64,000 bases of DNA from positions 1,240,001-1,304,000 of the forward strand of contig NZ_CP017770.1 of NCBI RefSeq assembly GCF_001857945.1, read 5' to 3'. The DNA comes from Paenibacillus crassostreae. GTDB lineage: Bacteria > Bacillota > Bacilli > Paenibacillales > Paenibacillaceae. A program made the position numbers and the translations under genes. Shown here piece after piece: positions 46,760-56,546 of the stretch; position 1 is the stretch's first letter; every line of letters starts with the position of its first letter. The notes beneath the pieces were generated by a model. That model did not search any database. It was not told the DNA's origin and saw nothing but the letters and a program-made list of their open reading frames with translations.

Positions 46760-47692
46760 TCAATATACTTGTTCTTTATAGTAGAACCCAAATGTTAATT
46801 CTCGTTCTGGGTCTTGTAGTTTGCGAATATTGTCCACATATTCTTCTTTAAATTTATAATTTGCTTCGTCTGCTAAATAATCATCGATCACACGTTTATA
46901 TGAACTAACAACGGCTTCATTATATGCCAAAGATTTTAAAATACCTTCAATTTTAAAGCTATTCACACCCGCTTCTATAAGCAAATGCAAATCCTCCAAG
47001 ATACAAATATCATCTGAACTCATAATATGTGTTCCGTTGAGATCCTCGTAGATCGGATACTTTTCACCAGGGCGATCTTCTTCTGTAAGGAATAACCCAC
47101 GTTCTTTACCCAGGCTACCATCGTCAACAGGTCTACCTTGATGCAACATATAATTTCCTACTAAGCTGCGCTTAGAGTGGTAAATATTCGTCATTCCATG
47201 GACCTGAACTTGTGACTCCACTTCTAAATGACCTTTCATTCCTGTTACTTCATCCATATTAAGTTCTCTGGCGAATATTGCTCGAGTAGCACCTCTTCGA
47301 CCCCAATAGTTCGCTGTTGCATAATTGGTTGTGGTCATCTCTGCATTCCAATGAAGCTTCAGTGTTGGTGCATTAGATTTGACAGCAAATAGCACAGCAG
47401 GATCATTAAACTCAACTGCATCTACACCAGCTTCTGCTAATTCCTTCACGTAATCAGGAAGGGAGTCTATGATATCATTCGTTATTATACTGTGGAGACT
47501 CACATATACTTTTGCATCATGAGCATGTGCTATTTTTACAGCTTCACGTATCTCATCTAGCGTGAAACTACCCGCAAGTCTCGTCCCAAAAGTATCATTT
47601 CCTATTAAAAAAGCATCGGCACCTGCGTTAATCAATGGCGTAATTTCTTGTAATGAACCCGCAGTTACCATAAGCTCTGGTCTATTAACCAT
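46760..47692 (-). CDS. trhP1: U32 family protein, TrhP1-like
   Basis: A 310-residue U32-family protein like B. subtilis YrrN (TrhP1), the partner of the gene downstream. Typical segments are RPELMVTAGSLQEITPLINA, LHWNAEMTTTNY and HSKRSLVGNYMLHQGRPV. It has the family fold but lacks the cysteine cluster of its partner. The ATG at 47692 with AGAGGTG upstream is preferred to a GTG at 47701 inside that ribosome site. It lies between mltG and trhP2, all on the same strand. Confidence 0.87.
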   Translation of the reverse strand: MVNRPELMVTAGSLQEITPLINAGADAFLIGNDTFGTRLAGSFTLDEIREAVKIAHAHDAKVYVSLHSIITNDIIDSLPDYVKELAEAGVDAVEFNDPAVLFAVKSNAPTLKLHWNAEMTTTNYATANYWGRRGATRAIFARELNMDEVTGMKGHLEVESQVQVHGMTNIYHSKRSLVGNYMLHQGRPVDDGSLGKERGLFLTEEDRPGEKYPIYEDLNGTHIMSSDDICILEDLHLLIEAGVNSFKIEGILKSLAYNEAVVSSYKRVIDDYLADEANYKFKEEYVDNIRKLQDPERELTFGFYYKEQVY

Positions 47693-47706
47693 AAGTTGCA
47701 CCTCTT

Positions 47707-48762
47707 TTATTGTGTCGTACTCTTACTTTTCTCGATATTCTTCAAATGCTCTTTATAGGTTTTGCCGAATAAATGTTCTTGTGATCCGTCCTTCTTGGTT
47801 ACATAGTAGAAATATTCAGTAGATTCCGGTTGAAGTGCTGCTTCAATTGAAGCCAAGCTAGGATTACTTATAGGACCAGGTGGAAGGCCTTCAACTAAAT
47901 ATGTGTTATATGGGCTCTCAATCTCTAGATCCTTATAAAATAATCTTTCCTTCGGTTGATCCAAAGCGTATTGAACTGTGGCATCAATCTCTAGCTTTTG
48001 GCCTTCGTTCAAACGGTTATAAATCACACCCGCAACGAGTGATCGTTCATGATCTACAACAACCTCACGTTCTACAAGCGAAGCTATGGTGAGTAGTTCA
48101 TGTAATGTTAAATCCCGGTCCTTCAGCTTTTGCTCAAAGTTTTCGATAGTATTTATTTCTTTTAGTAATTGAGCTGTCATCGTCTTTATAATTTCTTCTT
48201 CTGTAACACCTTTTTTCAATTCATAAGTTTCTGGAAAAAGATAGCCTTCTAACACATGTTTTAATTCTGCATCTGAACCGGATGGAATGGTATCAACTAA
48301 AGCAGCGTCAGCAGTTGAAGGATCGTCTAGAAGCTTTAACATCACTTCACCATCCACAATTCCCTCTTCTTCTAACTTATTAATCAATTGTTCAACGGTA
48401 AATCCTTCAGGTATAGTAAATCGAATCATATCTTCTTTAACAACATCACCATTATTGAACATAGCTATTAATTCATCGTTGTTCGTTCCTGGTGTAATCC
48501 TATAGGTTCCAGCTTGAAATCGACTTCCCTGATCTTTATATTTCAAATAAGCAATAAATATTATATCATTCTTTATTAAAGCTTTCTCTTGTAATAATTT
48601 TGCAATTTGGGTAGTACCCATTCCACTTTCGATCGTAAATTCAACAATTTCGTCTGAGTTCTCAACTGGTTGTAGACTGTTCCAAATTACCATCGCAGAC
48701 ACACCCATTACTAAAACTAATAGAATACATATAATTCCAAACATTTTAGTTCTAGCCTTCAA
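47707..48762 (-). CDS. mltG: Endolytic murein transglycosylase
   Basis: A 351-residue MltG (YceG-like) with an N-terminal membrane helix (about 8-28), a LysM-like region, and the catalytic domain (about 120-340). The catalytic Glu lies in ASLVEREVVVDHER, followed by VAGVIYNRLNEGQKLEIDATVQYAL. It cuts nascent peptidoglycan glycan strands and may set strand length. The start appears to be a TTG after GGGGAA; an in-frame ATG follows six codons later. It precedes the U32 pair by 14 bp, so they are probably one operon. Confidence 0.92.
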   Translation of the reverse strand: MKARTKMFGIICILLVLVMGVSAMVIWNSLQPVENSDEIVEFTIESGMGTTQIAKLLQEKALIKNDIIFIAYLKYKDQGSRFQAGTYRITPGTNNDELIAMFNNGDVVKEDMIRFTIPEGFTVEQLINKLEEEGIVDGEVMLKLLDDPSTADAALVDTIPSGSDAELKHVLEGYLFPETYELKKGVTEEEIIKTMTAQLLKEINTIENFEQKLKDRDLTLHELLTIASLVEREVVVDHERSLVAGVIYNRLNEGQKLEIDATVQYALDQPKERLFYKDLEIESPYNTYLVEGLPPGPISNPSLASIEAALQPESTEYFYYVTKKDGSQEHLFGKTYKEHLKNIEKSKSTTQ

Positions 48763-48790
48763 TAATTCCCCAGTCCCTTCACAGCCAAAA

Positions 48791-48810
48791 AGAGTGGACT
48801 AATCCACCCT
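48791..48810 (-). terminator. Terminator after the DUF1292 pair
   Basis: On the minus strand GGGTGGA and TCCACTC pair around TTAG, then TTTTTGG follows. It lies between DUF1292 and mltG, so mltG may have its own promoter. Confidence 0.65.
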
Positions 48811-48849
48811 CCTGGCACTTCATATTAGAATACGTTATTGTAGATGTTC

Positions 48850-49161
48850 CTAGATATCGGTATCATGTGGGAAAGTCATTTCATCATAAAGCTCAGCGAT
48901 GTTCTCCCATTCCTCATCATCATCAATGGTAACAAGCTCTAATTTGCCTTCTGCAGAAGTTACGATTTTAAGAATATCATATTCATCACTGTCTTCATCA
49001 ACATTCAGCAAAACAGCATAGCTTTCATCACCAACAACAAATTCGGCTGTCAGATCATATACGGAGGTTGTTCCATCTTCATCTTCCAACTCTACTGTCG
49101 GACCGAAAGTCTCCTTTAATCGATTACTCCAGTTAGCCTGATGATTAGAGAATTCACTCAT
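48850..49161 (-). CDS. DUF1292 protein, second copy
   Basis: A 103-residue acidic protein of the DUF1292 family (YrzB-like), with VYDLTAEFVVGDESYAVLLNV and DEYDILKIVTSAEGKLELV. The function is unknown for the family. The frame is open to 49182, where a TTG overlaps the upstream gene; the ATG at 49161 fits better and leaves 4 bp to the preceding stop. It is a diverged tandem partner of the gene at 49166-49471. Confidence 0.82.
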   Translation of the reverse strand: MSEFSNHQANWSNRLKETFGPTVELEDEDGTTSVYDLTAEFVVGDESYAVLLNVDEDSDEYDILKIVTSAEGKLELVTIDDDEEWENIAELYDEMTFPHDTDI

Positions 49162-49165
49162 CGTT

Positions 49166-49471
49166 CTATTCGCCCCCGTCAAGTTCAGCTACAAGCGTAT
49201 TAAAGGTCTCTTCAACGATTGCCCATTCCTCGTCATTATCAATCATATATAACTTGATATCGTCCCCTACTTCATCTTCCTCATAACGGAATGCATATAC
49301 TTCATCCGTCTCTTCATCTTCAGAATCCATAGGTACAACCATCATATACTTTGCATCAGAACCATCAACTTCGAATTTCATAATAACTTCGAATTCCTCT
49401 TCATTCCCTTCATCATCAGGAATATAGATTATTTCTGGTTCTTCTTCATTATTAATTTTGTCATTAGCCAT
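49166..49471 (-). CDS. yrzB: DUF1292 protein (YrzB-like)
   Basis: A 101-residue, very acidic protein of the DUF1292 family. Core segments are IIYIPDDEGNEEEFEVIMKF and DEVYAFRYEEDEVGDDIKLY. It occupies the conserved Firmicute position between ruvX and mltG. No motif points to a catalytic role. Confidence 0.85.
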   Translation of the reverse strand: MANDKINNEEEPEIIYIPDDEGNEEEFEVIMKFEVDGSDAKYMMVVPMDSEDEETDEVYAFRYEEDEVGDDIKLYMIDNDEEWAIVEETFNTLVAELDGGE

Positions 49472-49482
49472 TTATATCACCC

Positions 49483-49899
49483 TCACCTTATACTCTTAGA
49501 ATCCAAATAGTTTTGCAAAATCAAACTGGCTGCCATCTTATCAACGACCTGTTTACGCTTCTTTCGACTAACATTGCCTTCAATTAACGTTCGTTCTGCG
49601 GATACTGTCGTTAACCTTTCATCCCATAAATGTATAGGTAATTTGGTAAGTTCCTTCAATTTATCTGCGAATTCTATACAAATATCACCTCGAAAACCAA
49701 CAGTCCCATCCATATTTTTGGGTAAACCAACGACAATCTCAGCAATGTCATACTCACGGACAATCTCAGCAATTCGCTCAAATTCGATATTTTCACGACG
49801 CCGTTCTATAACTTCAAGCCCCTGAGCAGTCCAACCAAACATATCGCTGACAGACACTCCAATCCTGCGATCCCCATAATCCAACCCCATGATTCTCAT
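49483..49899 (-). CDS. ruvX: RuvX/YqgF ribonuclease H-like nuclease
   Basis: A 138-residue RNase H-fold protein called Holliday-junction resolvase RuvX or pre-16S rRNA nuclease YqgF. Conserved segments are MGLDYGDRRIGVSVSD (first Asp), IVVGLPKNMDGTVG and LWDERLTTVSAER with acidic residues, ending near the catalytic-type Asp in VVDKMAASLILQNYL. The ATG follows GGAGAAC. It sits between ireB and yrzB in the standard cluster. Confidence 0.94.
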   Translation of the reverse strand: MRIMGLDYGDRRIGVSVSDMFGWTAQGLEVIERRRENIEFERIAEIVREYDIAEIVVGLPKNMDGTVGFRGDICIEFADKLKELTKLPIHLWDERLTTVSAERTLIEGNVSRKKRKQVVDKMAASLILQNYLDSKSIR

Positions 49900-49908
49900 C
49901 CAGTTCTC

Positions 49909-50169
49909 CTAACGGTGATTGGCTAAATAAAACCGAACCAATTCTTCAATCAATTCATCTCGTTCTTTCTTTCTCACCAGGCTCCTAGCATTGTTATGAC
50001 GCGGTATATACGCAGGGTCTCCGGATAAAAGGTACCCAACGATCTGGTTAATTGGATGATATTCCTTCTCTACCAGTGCATCGTATACCGTTAGAAGAAT
50101 CTCCTTCGAAGATGCTTCCAACTCATCACCATTAACATTGAATTTGACTGTCTTATCCATAGAATCCAT
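49909..50169 (-). CDS. ireB: IreB family regulatory phosphoprotein
   Basis: An 86-residue member of UPF0297 (YrzL/IreB), a substrate of the PASTA kinase IreK in enterococci. The invariant core is seen in [20 protein letters not shown] and [19 protein letters not shown]. The frame includes a GTG one codon earlier; the ATG at 50169 has GAGGTG at 5 nt. It lies 9 bp before ruvX and 151 bp after alaS. Confidence 0.92.
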   Translation of the reverse strand: MDSMDKTVKFNVNGDELEASSKEILLTVYDALVEKEYHPINQIVGYLLSGDPAYIPRHNNARSLVRKKERDELIEELVRFYLANHR

Positions 50170-50320
50170 CACAACACCTCGCTTCTTTATAACATGTCTA
50201 GGAATATTCTAGCAAACAACATTTTGAATATTTGTATCTTCCACTATCATAACATATTCATTATGGTGTATGGAAATCTATAGGTGAAAAAAAACCGAAT
50301 TTTTAAGTATGACTAGGATT

Positions 50321-52954
50321 TTAGTTATTCGAACTCTGTATTACCAGTTCATGAGCCAATTTCATAGCTTCATCCAATTTACTAACATCCTTGCCCCCAG
50401 CTTGTGCCATATCTGGACGGCCACCTCCGCCACCACCACAGACAGAAGCAATCTCTTTGACAAGTTTGCCTGCGTGGAATCCAGCCTTCACTAAATTCTG
50501 TGGAACAGCAACAACAAAATTCACTTTATCCTCCATCGTTGCTCCTAACACAATTATCGCATTTGGAAGTTTACCCTTCAATTCATCCGCAAGAGAACGT
50601 AGCCCATCCATACTGCCACTATTTACACGAGCGGCTAATAGATCAACACCATTCACTGAAACTACTTGGTCACTAAGTTCCCCTGCCTCAATCATACTAA
50701 GCTTACTTTGTAGTGATTCATTCTCCCTACTTAATTCTTTAAGCTGAGTGTGGATTGCATCAATACGTTTCGGTACATCTTGAAGATTGGATTTCAGTAA
50801 TTCTGCAGATTGTTTCAGTATGTCTAGCTGCCCTTCCATATACTGATAAGCCAACCGGCCTGTAACAGCTTCTATCCGTCTAACACCTGATCCAATTCCA
50901 CTTTCACTAACTAATTTCAACATTCCGATTTGTGAAGTATTACTTACATGACAACCACCGCAGAGTTCTAGACTATATTCTCCAACTTGTACAACTCTAA
51001 CAATATCACCATATTTTTCACCGAATAGAGCCATCGCACCCGAAGCCTTCGCTTCATCTATTGTTTTATACTCAATATTTACATCTATGCCGTTCCAAAT
51101 TTGTTCGTTAACGCGACGTTCAATATCAATAAGTTCTTCTTCCGATATGCTACCGAAATGCGAGAAGTCAAACCGTAGACGTTGAGCATCAACCAATGAA
51201 CCTGCTTGGTTAACATGATAACCTAATACTTCCTTTAAAGCCTTATGCAGTAAATGAGTTGCCGTATGGTTCTTCACTATGTCAGAACGTTGTTCACGAT
51301 TAACTTCCGCTTTAAACATTTCTCCAACTTTCAATTCTCCATTATCAACAAGAACACGATGTACAGGTTGACCTAATGGTGCCTTAAACATCCCTTCAAC
51401 CTTGGCAGTACCATGTTCTCCTATCAGCAATCCCTGATCGCTTACTTGTCCCCCACTCTCTGCATAGAATGGTGTTCTATCAAGTATTACCTGACATGAA
51501 TCTCCAGCTTGCACACAGTCTACCAAAGCATCATTAACAAGGATAGCCAAGATTTTAGACTCTGATACGGTGCTATTATATCCAACAAATTCACTTTTTA
51601 TTGTTATATCTCCAAGGATTCCCCCTTGAACCTGCATGCTACCCCCATCATGCCTTGCAGCACGAGCGCGTGTACGTTGTTCTTGCATTGCTGTATCGAA
51701 GCCTTCGCGATCCACACTTAATCCATGCTCAATAGCATAATCTTCTGTCAGATCAAACGGGAAGCCATACGTGTCATAAAGTTTGAAAGCATCCGCACCG
51801 CTTATAGCAGTTTTTCCTTCTTTCTTCGCTTGAATACTGATTTCTTCTAGAATAGATAGTCCATCAGATAACGTCTCATGGAAGCGTTCCTCTTCGGTGA
51901 AGATAACCTTTTCGATAAATTCGCGTTTTTCAACAACCTCAGGATAATAAATACCCATGATATCTCCAACGGTTTTCGTTAATGTATATAGGAATGGTTT
52001 ATCAAGACCTAATACCTTTCCATAACGGACAGCACGGCGAAGTAGACGGCGAATAACATAACCACGACCTTCATTCGAAGGAAGCACCCCATCCGCAACA
52101 GCAAATGAAACAGTGCGAACGTGATCAGCGATAACTTTTAAAGCTATGTCATGTTCTACACTATCGTTGTATTTCACTTTGGCTAAAGCTGCTGTTTCTT
52201 GAATGATAGGCTGAAATAAATCAGTATCAAAATTTGAATCTACATCCTGAAGGATTGAAGCAAACCGTTCTAATCCTGCACCTGTATCGATATTTTTATT
52301 AGGAAGTGGCGTATAGCTACCATCTTTATTGTGGTTAAATTGTGAGAATACCAAATTCCATACTTCTAAATACCGTTCATTCTCACCGCCAGGAAACATT
52401 TCAGGATCCGACATATCACTTCCATAAGCCTCACCACGGTCATAGAAAATTTCTGTACAAGGACCACATGGACCTTCCCCAATATCCCAGAAATTATCTT
52501 CCAACTTCACAATCTGAGCCTCAGTCAAGCCGATCTTCTCATGCCATAGTTTATATGCTTCTTCATCCTCGGGATATACCGTCACAGATAACCGTTGTGG
52601 GTCGAACCCGATCCATTTCTTATCGGTTAGAAATTCCCATGCCCACGTAATCACTTCTTCCTTGAAATAGTCACCAATGGAGAAGTTACCTAACATTTCA
52701 AAAAATGTATGATGTCTACGGGTTTTACCGACATTCTCGATGTCATTGGTACGTATACATTTCTGTGAATTAGCAATCCGCGGATTTTCCGGTTTCTCCC
52801 GTCCATCAAAATATGATTTCAGTGGTGCCATACCTGCGTTAATCCATAATAGGGATGGATCATTATGTGGGACTAATGGAGCACTCGGCTCAATCTTATG
52901 CCCTTTCTCTGCGAAAAACTCTAACCATTTCGAACGTATCTCACTTGCTTTCAT
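50321..52954 (-). CDS. alaS: Alanine-tRNA ligase
   Basis: An 877-residue AlaRS. Class II motif 1-3 regions lie in the first 260 residues ([32 protein letters not shown]). The editing domain has [11 protein letters not shown] and [14 protein letters not shown] coiled coil (about 720-770) leads to the C-terminal DHHA1 domain with [16 protein letters not shown]. The ATG follows GGAGGCG. The gene is preceded by a T-box leader, so uncharged tRNA-Ala should raise expression. Confidence 0.97.
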   Translation of the reverse strand: MKASEIRSKWLEFFAEKGHKIEPSAPLVPHNDPSLLWINAGMAPLKSYFDGREKPENPRIANSQKCIRTNDIENVGKTRRHHTFFEMLGNFSIGDYFKEEVITWAWEFLTDKKWIGFDPQRLSVTVYPEDEEAYKLWHEKIGLTEAQIVKLEDNFWDIGEGPCGPCTEIFYDRGEAYGSDMSDPEMFPGGENERYLEVWNLVFSQFNHNKDGSYTPLPNKNIDTGAGLERFASILQDVDSNFDTDLFQPIIQETAALAKVKYNDSVEHDIALKVIADHVRTVSFAVADGVLPSNEGRGYVIRRLLRRAVRYGKVLGLDKPFLYTLTKTVGDIMGIYYPEVVEKREFIEKVIFTEEERFHETLSDGLSILEEISIQAKKEGKTAISGADAFKLYDTYGFPFDLTEDYAIEHGLSVDREGFDTAMQEQRTRARAARHDGGSMQVQGGILGDITIKSEFVGYNSTVSESKILAILVNDALVDCVQAGDSCQVILDRTPFYAESGGQVSDQGLLIGEHGTAKVEGMFKAPLGQPVHRVLVDNGELKVGEMFKAEVNREQRSDIVKNHTATHLLHKALKEVLGYHVNQAGSLVDAQRLRFDFSHFGSISEEELIDIERRVNEQIWNGIDVNIEYKTIDEAKASGAMALFGEKYGDIVRVVQVGEYSLELCGGCHVSNTSQIGMLKLVSESGIGSGVRRIEAVTGRLAYQYMEGQLDILKQSAELLKSNLQDVPKRIDAIHTQLKELSRENESLQSKLSMIEAGELSDQVVSVNGVDLLAARVNSGSMDGLRSLADELKGKLPNAIIVLGATMEDKVNFVVAVPQNLVKAGFHAGKLVKEIASVCGGGGGGRPDMAQAGGKDVSKLDEAMKLAHELVIQSSNN

Positions 52955-53004
52955 ATTTTACGCCTCCATTATATAGATCTAGCAAATTCATACCTATAAA
53001 CACA

Positions 53005-53297
53005 AAAAACGCCCCTGAATATTCAGGGACGATTAACTCGCGGTACCACCCTGGTTATCGTTAAGTACAATACAGCTACAGTAACTGCTTGTTCATCTAA
53101 CGATCGCCTTTGTTACGGCTGCTAACGGGGTCCACCCGGTGAATTTAGATCACACTCCGAAATTAGCTTTCCGTCGGCCACACTTTCAGACTCTCTCAGC
53201 CTTCATGAACTAGCATCATAAAGGAGTCTGTTCTCTGGGCAAGGAACACCGTCGTACTTCATTTCATCATAGATTTGTCCATTTATTGCTTATTATC
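53005..53297 (-). promoter_or_regulatory. T-box leader of alaS
   Basis: The minus strand carries the T-box core AGGGTGGTACCGCG (53039-53052), then a terminator CGTCCCTGAAT / ATTCAGGGGCG with TTTTTT (53005-53031). The bulge UGGU would pair with an ACCA end, as in tRNA-Ala. Upstream is a long stem I region (about 53150-53290) whose specifier codon I could not assign. Confidence 0.93.
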
Positions 53298-53303
53298 AGT
53301 ACA

Positions 53304-53332
53304 AGTATATAGAGGTCACAAGCTTCTGTCAA
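53304..53332 (-). promoter_or_regulatory. Promoter of the alaS T-box transcript
   Basis: On the minus strand TTGACA (53327-53332) and TATACT (53304-53309) are 17 nt apart, a near-consensus sigma-A promoter just past the stop of the AI-2E gene. Confidence 0.8.
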
Positions 53333-53339
53333 TGCAACA

Positions 53340-54407
53340 TTACACTGTTTTTCGCTTGATATAATATGTGAAGAGATGCTGTATGATAACTTTGAGAACG
53401 GCTAATAAAGGAACAGCAATAATCAATCCTACGATCCCTGCCATTTCACCACCTACCAACAAAGCGAATATTATAAGAACAGGATGTAAATGCAATTTTC
53501 TTCCTACAATTTGTGGGGAGATAACATTGCTCTCCATCATTTGACATAATGTATTTACTATTACTACCATCAATACCATCTTGAAAGACACCGTAGATGC
53601 CATTACAACTGCTGGAGCTGCACCAAGGAAAGGTCCAATATATGGAACAACATTGAAAACTGCTACAACACTGGCAAGTAAAAGTGCATAGGGCATCCCA
53701 ATGATCATATAGCCAATATAAGCAAGTACACCAATAATCAGACAGACCATGAATTGTCCCCGCACATAACTTCCCAGAGCATCATCAATCTCTTTTAGTA
53801 CAACTAAAATTGTTTTTCTACCTGATCGTGGCAAGTAGGATACAACCATTCGTTCGAATACATCGAAGTCCTTTAATATATAGAATATTAGAAAAGGTAC
53901 GATGAATATGTTGAGCACCACATTAATTGTGTTACCAATATTATCCATAAAATCAGATATCCCATGTGCCAATCGATCCTCCCATTGAAAGAACCAATCC
54001 ATTACACCAGCCCTGACCCCAGATGGTAAAAGATTAGAATTCAAATTCGTTACAAAACTTTGGGCATGCATAGTCATCTCTGGCAAATGCTCATTCAATT
54101 CTTCTAATTGTTCGATAAACATTGGAATCACATTCATCAATATAACCACTAAGCAAGTTATGAATACTGCATAAATTAATAGTACAGCTACTAAACGTGG
54201 CACCTTCCGATTCTGTAACATGCACACAACTGGATTAAGAACATATGAAATGATCATTGCCACTATAAACGGAGCAAGGATTATTTTGATAAACTGATAA
54301 GCATGAATGAACAGTGGTCGTAACAGCCACATGAAATATATGATAATCAAACCAAGTAGCACCCATATCATCAAGCGAAACCATTTATTATGCGACATCG
54401 AATCCAA
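53340..54407 (-). CDS. AI-2E family membrane protein (YrrI-like)
   Basis: A 355-residue AI-2E/PerM-type membrane protein with about eight hydrophobic helices. Family segments are VVAVFNVVPYIGPFLGAAPA and IVGLIIAVPLLAVLKVIIQH. It occupies the position of B. subtilis yrrI next to alaS. A TTG at 54407 has GGAGG at 8 nt; an in-frame ATG three codons later is less well placed. Substrate unknown. Confidence 0.85.
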   Translation of the reverse strand: MDSMSHNKWFRLMIWVLLGLIIIYFMWLLRPLFIHAYQFIKIILAPFIVAMIISYVLNPVVCMLQNRKVPRLVAVLLIYAVFITCLVVILMNVIPMFIEQLEELNEHLPEMTMHAQSFVTNLNSNLLPSGVRAGVMDWFFQWEDRLAHGISDFMDNIGNTINVVLNIFIVPFLIFYILKDFDVFERMVVSYLPRSGRKTILVVLKEIDDALGSYVRGQFMVCLIIGVLAYIGYMIIGMPYALLLASVVAVFNVVPYIGPFLGAAPAVVMASTVSFKMVLMVVIVNTLCQMMESNVISPQIVGRKLHLHPVLIIFALLVGGEMAGIVGLIIAVPLLAVLKVIIQHLFTYYIKRKTV

Positions 54408-54500
54408 ACAATTCTCCTCCTTTCGGACTGGACTAGCTTATTAATGTAGTATATGTCCAGAACTCGGAGAATAATCTATATTAAAGATAGAACACAAGAA

Positions 54501-54550
54501 AAACACCCCATTTTCAATGCCTATATCCAGACATTTAAAATAGGGTGCTT
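54501..54550 (-). terminator. Terminator of the zinc-ribbon/PRC-barrel gene pair
   Basis: On the minus strand GCACCCTATTTT pairs imperfectly with AAAATGGGGTGT, followed by TTTTTCTTG. Confidence 0.75.
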
Positions 54551-54597
54551 TAATGATATGTAGAAAATATACTTCTCAAGACGAACATTTGCAGATG

Positions 54598-54807
54598 TTA
54601 AGAAGACACATGCATTTGTGGGAAGTCCTGAAGTATTTCCTCGCCGAAGAATAAATCATCCAACGAGCTCAATGTCCCATCTTCCTCAACTTGATAGACG
54701 GACATTTTCTCTCCGTTAACCGTTAATTCGATAAAACATCCCCAACAATAGAACTGGTGGGAACCGATCTTTCCAATATCTTTTGAATTGCAATTTGGAC
54801 ATCTCAT
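54598..54807 (-). CDS. Small zinc-ribbon protein
   Basis: A 69-residue protein beginning MRCPNCNSKDIGKIGSHQFY and CWGCFIEL; the CPNC and CWGC pairs form a four-Cys zinc ribbon in the first 25 residues. The rest is acidic and carries no recognised domain. It lies 12 bp after a PRC-barrel gene, on the same strand, and precedes a terminator. I do not know its function. Confidence 0.75.
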   Translation of the reverse strand: MRCPNCNSKDIGKIGSHQFYCWGCFIELTVNGEKMSVYQVEEDGTLSSLDDLFFGEEILQDFPQMHVSS

Positions 54808-54819
54808 TTATTTGATCAC

Positions 54820-55341
54820 CTATCCGTTTACAGAATGAATAGCGTTATCCAAACACCCCTCACTCATTGAAGGTACTAACACAGAACTTTCTCCAATGAT
54901 CATATTGGAAGTACAAGGTAGCCACTTTCGGCCTTCGATGATATCGGTGACAAAACCATCACTAATCTCTAGGCCTATTATTGTATTGCCCATTTTCTGG
55001 TCGAAATAAACATCCGAGATACGTCCAAGCATAAGCCCATCTTCCGTAATTACTGGTAAATCGCATAGTTTTTTCTTCCCCAGAGCATAAGACAACTGTA
55101 TGTCAACGGCTTTCATTTTACGAACAGCGAGTTGATTACGAATCATAATGGCATCCTCGCCATATGCAATGATGTCCTCCCAAGAAATTGTGTTTGACAT
55201 CTTGGAGTAGAGTACTTTACGCTCAAGCTCAATACCTAGAATTGTCCAATTGTTACCTAACATAAAGTCATGAATTTTGCCAATCTTCTTACCCTGCTCT
55301 ATATCAAACACCGGAAGTCCTAACATTTCTTGAAGCTTCAA
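54820..55341 (-). CDS. PRC-barrel domain protein (YrrD-like)
   Basis: A 173-residue protein with two PRC-barrel repeats, the first from MKLQEMLGLPVFDIEQGKKI and the second from KKLCDLPVITEDGLMLGRIS. It is similar in type to B. subtilis YrrD, which lies in the same neighbourhood. The role is not established. It is 36 bp from the cysteine desulfurase gene upstream, so one transcript is possible. Confidence 0.82.
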   Translation of the reverse strand: MKLQEMLGLPVFDIEQGKKIGKIHDFMLGNNWTILGIELERKVLYSKMSNTISWEDIIAYGEDAIMIRNQLAVRKMKAVDIQLSYALGKKKLCDLPVITEDGLMLGRISDVYFDQKMGNTIIGLEISDGFVTDIIEGRKWLPCTSNMIIGESSVLVPSMSEGCLDNAIHSVNG

Positions 55342-55377
55342 GGCAAGAACCCTCCTTGTCCATCATCAAAAAACCGT

Positions 55378-56529
55378 CTATGTTCTGTTACGTACCCGTC
55401 GAAGAATGGTTCCAATAATTTGTGCAACATGCTCTATCTCTTTTGTAGTATTACCCAATCCGAAGCTAAAACGAATCGCTGATCGCATAATAGAGTCAGA
55501 AAGTTTCATTGCTTCGAGAACATGCGATAACTCCAACGAACCGGAAGTACATGCAGATCCACTTGATGCTGCGATTCCTTCCATATCTAAACTCATCAAT
55601 AGTGTTTCCGTGTCTACCTCTGGAATACTAATATTGAGAATATGAGGCAAGAATTGTGTAGGGTGTCCGTTTACAATAAAGGAATCATCACCAATGACCT
55701 GTTCCAATGTAGCAATCATTGTTGTTCTAAGTTGTAAATAGTACTCTCTTCTTTCTTGTATCTGTTCATGTATCAGCTCAATTGCTTTTGCAAACCCTTC
55801 AACACCTGCAATATTTTCAGTACCTGCACGACGTTTTTTTTCTTGAAGCCCCCCATAAGATTGAGCATTTAGTTGTATACTACGACGGACATAAAGAGCA
55901 CCAACACCCTGTGGTCCATTGATTTTATGAGCAGAGAAGCTCATTAGATCAACAGGTAAATCCCTACAAGATATTGGCAAAGTTTCTAAAGCCTGCACTG
56001 CATCCACATGAAATAAGATACCCCGACTTTGTGCTAGCTTCCCAATCTCTTCTATCGGTTGAATGGTACCCACTTCGTTGTTCCCATACATGATACTGAT
56101 AAGAATAGTCTCATCAGTCATAGCTTTCTCGACATCTTCAATCCGAATTTGGCCGGTAGAATCTACAGGAAGGTACGTTACTTGGAATCCCTGACGTTCT
56201 AATTCTGAACATGAATGGAGAATCGCATGATGCTCTATTGAAGAAGTGATAATATGCCTACCCTTATGGCTTAATAATGAAGATACCCCAAACAAGGCTA
56301 AATTATCACTTTCTGTTCCTCCACTTGTAAATACGAGTTCATCTGGATAACAACCTAGCAATCGACTCGCTCGATCCCTTGCTCCGTTCAGTGATCGCTT
56401 CGCACCTCTTCCAAATGAATGGACGCTCGAAGCATTCCCATATTGCTCCATCATGATCTTCATCATGATCTGTGCTACTTCTGGATGAATAGGTGTTGAT
56501 GCTGCATGATCTAAATAAATTGGGTTCAT
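55378..56529 (-). CDS. Cysteine desulfurase (IscS/NifS type)
   Basis: A 383-residue PLP enzyme that extracts sulfur from cysteine. Motifs are TSGGTESDNLALFG, FHVDAVQALETLPIS, the PLP Lys in FSAHKINGPQGVGALY, and the persulfide-loop Cys in ASSGSACTSGSLE. It is like B. subtilis YrvO, which feeds MnmA. Here mnmA lies divergently 720 bp away, and cymR is 17 bp upstream on the same strand, supporting a tRNA-thiolation role. Confidence 0.92.
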   Translation of the reverse strand: MNPIYLDHAASTPIHPEVAQIMMKIMMEQYGNASSVHSFGRGAKRSLNGARDRASRLLGCYPDELVFTSGGTESDNLALFGVSSLLSHKGRHIITSSIEHHAILHSCSELERQGFQVTYLPVDSTGQIRIEDVEKAMTDETILISIMYGNNEVGTIQPIEEIGKLAQSRGILFHVDAVQALETLPISCRDLPVDLMSFSAHKINGPQGVGALYVRRSIQLNAQSYGGLQEKKRRAGTENIAGVEGFAKAIELIHEQIQERREYYLQLRTTMIATLEQVIGDDSFIVNGHPTQFLPHILNISIPEVDTETLLMSLDMEGIAASSGSACTSGSLELSHVLEAMKLSDSIMRSAIRFSFGLGNTTKEIEHVAQIIGTILRRVRNRT

Positions 56530-56546
56530 AGTAATTCCACCACCTA

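Noticed and set aside
53150-53290. Assignment of an alanine GCN specifier codon in the T-box
   Set aside because: Several GCN triplets fit and I could not fold stem I reliably by eye.
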